This document shows, piece after piece, positions 50,501-59,944 of a DNA stretch of 64,000 nucleotides. How positions within the stretch are numbered: the stretch's first letter is position 1; each line of letters begins with the position of its first letter. This DNA comes from Anagrus nilaparvatae (taxonomy: Eukaryota > Arthropoda > Insecta > Hymenoptera > Mymaridae). The position numbers and the translations under genes are program-made. The stretch lies in assembly GCA_022575985.1 (NCBI GenBank), contig JAKSXM010000137.1, forward strand, positions 25,190,001-25,254,000, in the 5' to 3' direction. The notes under the pieces were generated by a model. That model did not search any database. It had not been told where the DNA came from and was given only the letters and a program-made list of their open reading frames with translations.

Positions 50501-51962
50501 TTTTAAATTTAAAATATCATTTCTTAAAACAAAATTTTTTTTAAGCATCTGGCGTGATTCCGTTAATAAACTAAAAATATCACATTTTACTGTATACGCC
50601 AATTAAAAAAGATAAAAAAAGCTCTCTTTTAATTTATTAAAATTTTCATATTTTCTATTAATTATTATGAATTACATAAAAATTTTTTTTTTTTCAAATT
50701 AATTTTTTTTTATGTCCTTCACAGTTATTATATAAAATGCATGTATAATAATGTAAATTTCATGCTTTAAAATTAACACTTAAAGTAAATATAAGATAAA
50801 ATTTTATATTTAGAAAAAAAATAATAATAACAACAATAAACCGTGCAAAATGTAATTATTAACATTAGTCAAAGCTTTTATTTTATTTCTTGACTTTTTA
50901 AAACATGAAAATTATTTTTATTATTCTTATTTTAAAGTCACACCTGTACGTCTGCAGTTAAAAATAGTTATAGAAAAAAAAAATATTATTTTTAAAATCA
51001 AGAAACATTTAAAAACTGTTGATTTTAGAGAATATTAGTATTTTATAAAGATTTCTTTTTTATCTTCTTTATTATTCATAATAATTATAAACCTTCCTAT
51101 ACCTAAATCAGCTCGGTTTACTTTGCTACTGTGTAACTCTTTTTTTTTTCTCCAACTTTTAAAAGATTAAATATTTAAATATATTTCTTTATTTGGGAAG
51201 CTCTTTTAATAAAAAAAAATAATTGCAAAAAAAAAACCTTGAGAATTTATTTCTCGAGAGCTAAGTAAATTTTTGCTAATATGTAAAAAAAAAAAGATCT
51301 TATAAATATTTTATTTTTGTTTTAAGGTTCATAAATATTTTTTATATAAATAATTGATTTAAATAGTCTCAATAAAAATATATTATTTAAGTAATTTATT
51401 GAGTCAAAGAACTCTACTTTATCGATACTATTTGCTCATGAAATATCTTCTCTTCATCATAATTTACAAACTCAAATTGATTAAATTGTTTTAAAATTTT
51501 ATTTTAATAATTTATAACGCAACAACTAATGTTTTTAGTAACAAATTAATTATTATCCCAAACCGCTAAACAGTTATTCTATTTTCATTCAATTTTTTGA
51601 CTCATTCTTTTCTTTTTCTTTAATAATATTTCACTCTTCATTTTAAAATTAATTTATTTAACAGTCTTACTGAAGGTTGACGATGATGTTTGGCGTAAAT
51701 AAATATTAATAAAAATATCAAAAATTTTATGTTATTTAATAATTATTGTATAAAAAAATGATAAACACTTCAAGGTTACATATTTTCTTGTATCAAACAA
51801 TTTTTATTATTATTATTTTTTTTTTATGAAAAACTTAATAATAAATATTATTCAATTAATAAAAAGTTATTATGCATTTTAAAATATTTTTAATTCATCT
51901 ATTTCGTAAACTTTAGATCTGATATTTATCATTTTTTTATTTGTATTAAAATATTCACATAC
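47567..51962. other. Gene-poor stretch, possibly intronic
   Basis: No accepted gene. If the C1-domain gene at 52.0-52.5 kb continues on the minus strand, its next exon should lie here or further left, but none was found by eye. A promoter-like island at 47960-48060 has TTCCGGAT (ETS core) and GTCGCCGTCGACTACG. The 140-residue minus-strand frame at 48168-48590 is Lys/Ser/Phe-rich low complexity. Confidence 0.4.
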
Positions 51963-52465
51963 CTTTACACTGCACACCGATTTTTCCTGTACCCCAAATG
52001 TAGTCTTTACCTAAAATTAATATAGACAGTTATTACTAAATTAAATTAAAGTATTTTAAATAAAATTTTACTCCTACATTTATTTGAATTATTTTAACTA
52101 AGTCATTAATTATTAATATAAGTTAACAGTTACATTAATTTAAAATTTCATTACAAAAAAAAATAATTTAATTTTTAGCTACTAGCTCATGACAAGACGG
52201 TAATGCAAAAATACTTACAATGAATACACAAAATTGGGCTCACAAAATATACTGCTGTCAGTTGATGAATGATTTGATCGGACTTATTTGATGTAGTTTT
52301 TGGAGCTACAATAAAAAAATCATTTTTTAGTAGCTACTGTAAAAATTTTACAAATGCTAAAAAATTAATTGAATTACCTAGAGCTACGTATTGTGATTCT
52401 GTGTTATGGATATCACGATACGATAAAGAATTTCCTCTCAGCATTAGGAATCCAGCAATGTACCT
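51963..52465 (-). CDS. Partial gene: three exons encoding the first half of a C1 (DAG/phorbol-ester type) domain
   Basis: Minus-strand exons 52465-52378, 52305-52219 and 52010-51963 have canonical splice sites (TTTAG|AGG..CTAG|GTAATT; TGTAG|CTC..ATT|GTAAGT; TTTAG|GTA..AAG|GTATGT). The two junctions inside the set are both phase 1, and the joined frame is open throughout. Exon 1 gives AGFLMLRGNSLSYRDIHNTE. Exons 2 and 3 give a C1-domain start: His, 12 residues, CIHC, 13 residues including IWGTGKIGVQ, then Cys. This matches HX12CX2CX13C, and IWG..K.G.QC is typical of C1 domains of protein kinase C and related signalling proteins. The domain's last C/H ligands must lie in a further exon. Which C1 protein this is cannot be told; both ends are missing. 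Confidence 0.65.
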
Positions 52466-52689
52466 CTAAAAACTAAATATTTAATTAATTACTTATATTT
52501 AAAATAGAAATTATTTCAAATATTTAATTAGGCTCACCAGGTACAAAACATTTGTAATTATTTAGAAGAAAATGGCACCAAAAATAATAACAATAATTGA
52601 TTCTTGATAAGTAAATATATTTAGTACAAAAACTTGAGAAAAATTCTAAAAAATGCATCAACAGATTCAGGTCTTTGTTTGTATTTTTA

Positions 52690-53056
52690 TTTTTGGCACG
52701 TATCTCTTAAATAAACAATTAGCTCATAAGCTTTATGATATATTTTCTTATTAGTACAAATATCTTCAAAATGCTTATCGAATTCATAAATCTTTAGCAA
52801 AGTTGATGAAGGCAAATTGATATAAAAAATCTTAAAGCTATATAAAAGCTACTAGAAAATTAAGTCTATTCTTTTGATGATATTACTCAGATTTGCTTGA
52901 TAATGATTTCACTTTAATGCCGTTAATTGCTTGTATAAGATCACAAAATAAATCTTTAACGTCCTGTTCATATCAAATGTTCATTATAAAAACACTATAT
53001 TTATGAGTAATGAAGTCTTTTATTTCCCTTGATAATATGTTTTTAAGCTCGTTCAT
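52690..53056 (-). pseudogene. Degraded coding fragment, unknown
   Basis: Read on the minus strand, two protein-like pieces are interrupted by stops: ELKNILSREIKDFITHKYS followed by VKDLFCDLIQAINGIKVK, then KIYEFDKHFEDICTNKKIY and KAYELIVYLRDTC. The composition is more protein-like than neighbouring frames. It lies between the C1 exons and their presumed upstream region, so it may be an intronic insertion. No family was recognised. Confidence 0.3.
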
Positions 53057-53570
53057 TTCATTGATTTAATTTGTCTTAATTATATGTCAAACTTGATCAA
53101 ATCCTAAAAAAAATATAATTATTTTTTAAATTTGTCTAAAAATTATTTTTGTAAAATTTGATTACAAACAAGTATAAATAAATAATTGAGAGTATAGAAA
53201 TTTAATGCTTGTAAACAAAATACATGCATGTAAATTATTTAAAAAATTAAATAAATTATATTAAAATAAAAAGTTCATTTACTTTTGAGGTTATATTTAA
53301 ATAAAAGAAAAATAGATTATTTGGAGCAAAAAGTCAATGATACATTAACAAATCTATAGCACAAATAATACAAAAATAGAAAAATGAAGACAAATTTTAA
53401 ATAACAGTGTTAGTGGAAAAAATAATAATAAAAACATAAAAGTATATTAAAAATAAATTCATGTTTAAATTACTTACATGCAAAAAAACTTATTAAAAAG
53501 TAAAGCCAAGTAAACAAAAATTTTTAGGTTATATTAAATTCAAATTTTTTATAAACTGAGTAGGACGTAC

Positions 53571-54606
53571 CATGACTTTTTAATTATGCCAAATTTATCA
53601 GCAACTTTTGACAAATTAACCATTGGAAAAACTTCTTTTGTGATTTAATCAATAACTGTTAATTGAACTTGAATAAGTATATTTTGACGCTTAAACCGAA
53701 GTTACAAAATTGGAGTCATGTATGATTATTCTAGATTTAACAATTGTTCCCTGGCTCTTTTTACAAAAATTTATTTTGACGTTTGTCCAAAAAAGGTATT
53801 CTTGATTCTTTTAAAAAATATATTGATCTCAATCTTTTCATATACACAAAAATTTGATTCAAACTTTAAAAGTTAATAAGCGCTCTTTATGCACAAAAAC
53901 GTATACCAAATCTTTTTTATAACTTTGCGAATATAATTTATAATTTACAAAGGTGTGAACTACTTATAAGTATGGGTACAGCACAAACACATTTACACTC
54001 ACTCAAGCTTAAATTAAATATGCGAATACGAAAATAATGTCTTAACGATATAAAGAGAATATTACTTTCGTTTCGCGTTTTACGCTTGGTTCTCAAACTC
54101 CAAGGTTTTCGAAAGAGTCGTTTTTATGTGCGTGATTTTTTTATTATTATTATTGCTATGAGCTAATAAAATCTATATAGATTCGAATATGATCACTCAC
54201 CTATTACAATATTAATAATAACAAGTGGCGCTGATCATGCAAGCCGGTATTTTTGCGGGAGTTTAACTACATTTGAATTTTTTTTAAGTGAGACGTGAAA
54301 CTTTCTCGCCAAAAGAATAAAAAATAGAGGCAAAAGAATAAAGAATAACTGCAACTTCTGATAGTAGTTGGGGCTGAGGTGTAAAAAAAAGGCCAAACTT
54401 CTAAAAACCGTGGCACCGATTGAATTATAAGATTAAACCTATGGGAATCTCTTTAGACAGCTTTAAAGAACATTGTCTTCAACGAATAATCTTGCAGATT
54501 TGAAAATGGGGTGAAAACCCCCCAAATTTTCACCCCCTTAAGCCCTAAAATTTAAATTGATCTTTTTTTTTAATTTGACTACTAATTTCACTACTCCATA
54601 GTCAAA
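53571..54606. other. Non-coding stretch upstream of the C1-domain exons
   Basis: No gene accepted. About 54040-54300 is less AT-rich (CGTTTCGCGTTTTACGC, GTGGCGCTGATCATGCAAGC) and may contain a promoter for the minus-strand gene. A minus-strand ATG with a good donor (53623-53571) is discussed among the rejected items. Confidence 0.35.
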
Positions 54607-55719
54607 TGGGGGGGGGGGGGGGGGGGTTATTTAACTGGCCAACATGAGATTTGCTCTAGTATATGTTTTTTGGGTCGATGATCACGAAAATCGGGGTCTT
54701 TTCCGGGAGATATTTTCGGAACACCCTTAAATTTGCAAAAACCACTCCCAAAAAGGAGTTTTTTCACTCTTAAATTAGCCAAAACAACCCCTAAAAGGGG
54801 TGCATTTGCAATTTTTGCACTTTGAGTGACCAAATTAGGTCCTTAAGGTTTTTAGGTCGCTGATCAAGAATTTGAGGGAATTTTTTATAAATAATTAATA
54901 TTTCACCCTTAAATTAGCAAAAACAATCTCGAAAATACTCCAGTCAAATCGCGGAGGGGGGTGTATTTTCACTGGCCAACATAAGATTTACTCTACTATA
55001 TGTTTTTTGGGTCGCTGATCACGAAAATCGGGGTCTTTTCCGGGAGATATTTTTGGAACACCCTTAAATTCGCAAAAACTACCCCCAAAAAGGGGTTTTT
55101 TGATATATTAGCAATTTGAGTTTCTAGATTTAGCCAAGAATTGGTATAAGAGGGTTTTTTGGGTCGCTGATCAAGAATTTGAGGTAGTTTTTTATGAATA
55201 ATTAATATTTCACCCTTAAATTAGCAAAAACAACCCCTAAAAGGGGTGCACTTGCAATTTTTTCATTTTGAGCGACTAGATTAGGTCCTTAAAGGTTTTT
55301 TGGGTCACTGATCAAGAATTATTAGAAATTTTTCATGAATATTTAATATTTCACCCTTAAATTAGCAAAAACAACCCCTAAAAGGGGTGCATTTATATCA
55401 AATACTCCTTTTAGGGGTTGTTTTTGCTAATTGAAGGGTGAAATATTAACTATCAATAAAAAATTCCCCCGATCTCTAGATTAGCGACCCAAAAAACCCT
55501 CTTATACCAATTCTTGGCTAAATCTAGAAACTCAGCTTGCTAATATATCAAAAGAAACCTTTTTTGGGGGTAGTTTTTGCAAATGTAAGGGTGTTCCGAA
55601 AATATCTCCCGGAAAAGACCCCGATTTCCGTGATCAGCGACCCAAAAAACATAGATTAGAGCAAATCTGATGTTGGCCAGTGAAAATACACCCTAAACCG
55701 CGATTTGACTGGAGTATAG
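54607..55719. mobile_element. Palindromic repeat element plus adjoining truncated copy and G19 tract
   Basis: The main element spans about 54936-55719: TACTCCAGTCAAATCGCGG at the left and its reverse complement CCGCGATTTGACTGGAGTA at the right, with TA at both outer edges as a possible target duplication. Inside, blocks ACTGGCCAACAT.AGATTT, AATCGGGGTCTTTTCCGGG, CACCCTTAAATTAGCAAAAA and CCCCTAAAAGGGGTGCA occur in forward order and again, inverted, after the centre near 55400. Part of the forward half is tandemly repeated with a period of roughly 150 bp. To the left, 54607-54925 is a second, truncated copy whose start has become a run of 19 G (54608-54626). No coding capacity. Related copy at 12.5 kb. 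Confidence 0.8.
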
Positions 55720-56262
55720 GTATTTTTGGTCGCTAAATCCGAATTTAATGTGAAAAATTATATTTGTGTTTATAAACAAATTTAATAAAAACATTAATTT
55801 AAATATAAATTAATGTTTTAGTAATAAATATTTCAGTAATTTAGTCTGTCAGAAGATATCATTGTTTGATAAAGTAACATCAGACTTCAAAGCATCATCA
55901 ATAACTTAATGAAGCAGGCATGCCGGCATTGAAGAAAGCAAAGGAACTATAATGGAAAATGCTTCAACATCAGATAATCTTGAGCCTTAAAAAGTGTTTG
56001 TAAGTTTACAAATCTGATTAGTTATTTCAACTAAGTTTTTACACCATTATTACCTTTTTTAATATTCCTGATGCGCTCTATATAAACAAATATCAAAAAT
56101 GTTAAATAAAATAAAGTCAGTAATAAATTATATTCAAGGTACAGAAAGTTCAAATATTATTATTTTATAGTGTTAAATTACAAAATTACATTTTAAAATC
56201 ACAAAATTACAAACTTATTGCGCTAAATATTATTAAAATTTTATTATTTTACACCTCTAGTA
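55720..56262. other. Non-coding spacer after the palindromic element
   Basis: No gene. The right end contains AATAAA (minus strand, about 56245-56240), about 18 nt past the stop of the ionotropic receptor gene, its likely poly(A) signal. Confidence 0.5.
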
Positions 56263-59141
56263 TTAAATTAAACGATGAAATATTTTTTCAAAAATTAATA
56301 GTAACCCAGAAATTATCAATCCAAATGGTATTAATAAGATAATGCTAAGAATATCCCCATACTGAATTTCTTTTAATGTTACTTCAGCAACAAATTTTTT
56401 ATTTTCATTCATATACTTTTTTTTAATTCTTTGTAATAAGCCATGTTCAATAAGCTTCAAAAGCCTAAAAAAATTTTATTTTATTTTATTTTATTATAAT
56501 AATTTTTAATTATGGTACTTACTTTCTATTAATAACCTTTCTGTAAGGGCTATTTTTCTTAGTTGCTATTCCGACACTTTCTTTTAATTGTGGGCCTACT
56601 GTTGTTAAAGAGCATGGTAATGTTTTATTGTTACCTAGCTGATAAATTTCATTTGTATAAAATCCTAAGTTTTCATTGCATAACTAAAAATTAAATTTAT
56701 TTAGAAATTAAATATGATCAATTATCATAAATATGTAATTAAAATCTTACTCTCAAAAAACCATCATATGGACTTATTATCAATTCGTTTTTGGGTACCA
56801 ATATATTTTTGTATTTTGCTAATTCGTTATCTTCTCCATCCTATTTTTACAAAAAAAATTGATTTTATTACAATAAAATAAAAAATTTGTTACATTGAGA
56901 TTACTATTAAATTTTCTTCAATGCTACTATCAAGGTGAATAATTTTATGAGTACCAATCCTTAAAAAATCTTCTGGTGTTTTAAATGGTACTTCTGGTTT
57001 AAGGGATGAAAAGTCAGTTTTTAAACTACTTGAATATAATATATACAAAAAAAATGACCACATTACATAATAAATGTACATCATTCTATGGATTTTAAAA
57101 TTTCTAAATCCTGTGAAAAAATAATCAGACAAATTAAAAATTGTTTTTTTAAATTTTCTTTTTAAAGCAATATCTATATACCGTCAATCGATTGTTGACA
57201 AAGAAAACCCCAAACATTTAAAAAATTGTCAAGAAATTTAATAAAGCAGGATTTTTTATTTTTATATTTTTTTTTTATTAATATGGTTATCACCATGCTG
57301 AATATTAAAGTAACCGATAAAATTGCAGCCCAAGCATTTGAATCTAAAACCTAAAAAAATAAAACAATATAATCAGGTGCTTTATTGTTATTTTAAATTA
57401 AGGTCGTTCTTTACACCTCGATATGTTTTTTGCAAAACATATTTGTAACTGAAATATTATTTATAATAATTTTTTAATGAAAGAATCAATGATTTTCTGT
57501 ATTTGGTACAAGAATATAAAAAAAAAATTAAAAATGTTTATTTGTTTAAACAAATAGGACCTGTTAAATTATTGAAATTTTTTGGGTCATAAAAGCCTGA
57601 GTTCCCAGATCTGGGCTACTTGGATCAAAATTCTGCCTGGCGCATATTGAAGATCATTCAATTTTAGGTGGAGGTATCGTGGGAAATTTTTCGCTAAACC
57701 TTTTCAGTAATGAGTTATACCTATTTGTTTATAAGTTGTAGAGCATTTTTAACTTTTTTTTTATAAACAATTAGCTTTAACTCGTTACTGAAGAGGTTTA
57801 ATCCCTAAAATTTAACTGATATGAGCCAAGAATAATTTTGTTCCAAGTTGCAATACTGAAAAGCATTGATTATTGCATTAAAAAAAATTATTAAAAATAA
57901 ATATATGGCTCAAATATTTCAGTTACAAATATGCTGAGCAAAAAACACCCCAAGGTGGACAGAACGACCTTAATGAATAATTAAAATGATATATTTCCTT
58001 TGAATAAGAAACATAAATAATTGGTTCAACAGGTGCTTTCAAGTAAATTAATGTTGGTGTATTGTACAATAACGGTAATGTAAAATCAATAACTTGATGT
58101 CTGCTTGGGTAATAAGATACCAAAGCTAATGCGATATCAGCATTTTTATAGGCTAATAATCCAACTAATCCATTCCATCTACTTGTTTTTTTATTCATTA
58201 TCCCATAAACTTTATTATTTGTAAAGGTTACATTTAATGACATGTTTTTTTGAATTATTTCAAATGTTTCATTTAAAAAAGCACCAATTAAGCTATTTTT
58301 ATATGTTACATGTTCTGTAAGCTAATTTTATAATTTTTTAAAATTAAATTAGAATATTGACAATTATTTTTGATCAACTTACCACAGCCACAGTTACATT
58401 TGATCCAGTTAAAAATATCTCTTTGTTAATCATAAATGGTTTTAATTCTCTATCGACCATTAATTCATTTTTTATGTTTAAAGAGTGTTCAATTAAATTA
58501 TTATTATTGAATTTAAGATATAATTTAGTTAAATTGTTATCATTATATTTTACAATAATTACAATATTACTGATTAAATAATTTTTGAAAATTGTTTCCA
58601 AATTTTTTAATGACAATGATGATGAAAGAATCAAGTAAAATTTATGTTTAATTATAAAATTATTGTCTTTAAAAATTTTTAAATTGTTTAAAAAACTGTA
58701 CAATTCATTGATGTTATTTATGTAAAATATCATTAAATGTTTCTCATTTTTAATATCAGACAGTAACTCTTGAATTGTCATAGAGTCATTAAAATTTTTA
58801 CAATTTATTAATTTAATGAATAAATTATTTTTTGAAAAATATTTTGTTAATTTTAATAAAAATAAATTTTTATGCAAATCTATTAAGTAAATTTAACATA
58901 TTAATAAAAAATTTGTAAATAATTTAAGAAACATTATTTTGTTGTTACCTGAACTAAATTTATTATCATAAACAACAGTTGTATTTTTAATTTTAAAAAT
59001 CTTTTTAATCGATAATATTTCAGACATGTAATTATCATAATTTTTGTCGTTATTTTTAGATAAAAAGCAATTAATAAAATTTGTTAATGAAAAAATAATA
59101 ATTATTAAAAATAAAAAATTTAATATTTTTGAAATGGTCAT
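56263..59141 (-). CDS. Divergent ionotropic receptor (IR), eight exons
   Basis: Ligand-gated cation channel of the chemosensory IR family. Exons (minus strand): 59141-58949, 58879-58383, 58321 to about 57974 (donor unclear), 57350-57182, 57110-56905, 56840-56751, 56683-56523, 56464-56263; introns are 60-85 bp except the third, and phases fit. The protein has roughly 640 residues. A hydrophobic signal peptide (KILNFLFLIIIIFSLTNF) starts it. S1 reads RWNGLVGLLAYKNADIAL then PSRHQVIDFTLPLL, keeping the Arg that binds the glutamate carboxylate in iGluRs. Then come TM1 (AWAAILSVTLIFSMVITIL), a pore region (VWGFLCQQSIDG), TM2 (YYVMWSFFLYILY), S2 (SVGIATKKNSPYRKVINR) and TM3 (GDILSIILLIPFGLIISGLL). 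A stop at 58895 is inside intron 1. A 568-bp element next to the end of exon 3 leaves no strong donor, so function is uncertain. Head to head with IFT140. Confidence 0.85.
57402..57969. mobile_element. TTAA-flanked foldback element at the IR exon 3/intron 3 junction
   Basis: Terminal inverted repeats of about 50-60 bp (GGTCGTTCT then TGTTTTTTGC and CATATTTGTAACTGAAATAT on both ends) between TTAA copies at 57398-57401 and 57970-57973. A second internal pair (AACCTTTTCAGTAATGAGTT on one side, AACTCGTTACTGAAGAGGTT on the other) makes the middle a hairpin as well. No coding capacity. The TTAA flanks suggest piggyBac-type mobilisation. The IR reading frame of exon 3 runs into the element and ends at 57923. 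Confidence 0.8.
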
Positions 59142-59539
59142 TTTTTTTTTTTTAAGTATTACCTATAACTTATTACTTGATACTATTAAGTTTTTGTACT
59201 TCTGTTCTCTTACTTATGTAAATTAGCCTTTTATTAAGTATTCGCAAGTAAACAGAATTTTGCAATTTGAAAAACTTTTTAATAATGTTGAATAATTTTA
59301 ATAATTATCCTTGTTTACAAACAAGAGCATACATCTTGATCTTTTTAAATTATTAGTAGCCATGAAATATATATATAATTGTCTAATAAAAAACAAATTC
59401 TAAAAAAACAAAAAATTATTGTAACAATTACGCTCATAAAAATAATAAAAAAAAATTTTTAAATTATATAAAAAATATGCATTAGTCAATAATTAATTGT
59501 TTTTATTATCAAGATTTAAAAAAAAACGGTTGAATTCTA

Positions 59540-59665
59540 ATTGGCTGATTCAAATTTCGCGCCAGTAAATTTAAATTTTCTATTGGCTGGAGAAATTTTG
59601 AGAAGCGCATAATTTAAAAAAGCGCGTTGTGTTTGCAATTTTAACTTTACTCGTTACTAGGCAAC
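59540..59665 (+). promoter_or_regulatory. IFT140/IR divergent promoter: RFX X-box, two CCAAT boxes, E2F-like site
   Basis: In the 803-bp gap between the IR start (59141) and the IFT140 start (59945): ATTGGCT at 59540-59546 and again at 59582-59588 (inverted CCAAT, NF-Y type), TTTCGCGCC at 59555-59563 (E2F-like), and GTTACTAGGCAAC at 59653-59665. The last fits the RFX X-box (RYYNYY, 1-3 nt, RRNRAC) with a 1-nt spacer, 280 bp before the IFT140 ATG. RFX factors control intraflagellar-transport genes in nematodes, flies and vertebrates, often with NF-Y. Binding is inferred from sequence only. Confidence 0.7.
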
Positions 59666-59944
59666 AGTATATTTTTAGTTTACTGTGCACTTTTATATGC
59701 ACTTAACGTTATTGCAAATTTTTTTAAATTCACTTATTTATTTACAAATATAACAATATGAATAATCATAATAACGATAATAATAATCTATTAGTTAAAA
59801 TAAAATGGAATCGAACATTAAATTTTATTTATGTTTTCAATACATGCAACGATAGATATTTTTCGATTTAACAATTTAATTAAAGAAAACCAAGTATTGA
59901 TTATGTTTACTGTAAAGAAATTAGAATAAACAAAAGTCTTAAAA

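Noticed and set aside
53571..53623. Minus-strand ATG followed by 17 codons (MVNLSKVADKFGIIKKS) and a good donor (TG|GTACGT), as first coding exon of the C1-domain gene
   Set aside because: It would end in phase 2, but the exon at 52465 needs phase 0, and no intermediate exon was found.
58893..58895. Premature stop as evidence that the IR is a pseudogene
   Set aside because: A 69-bp phase-1 intron with GT-AG ends removes it.
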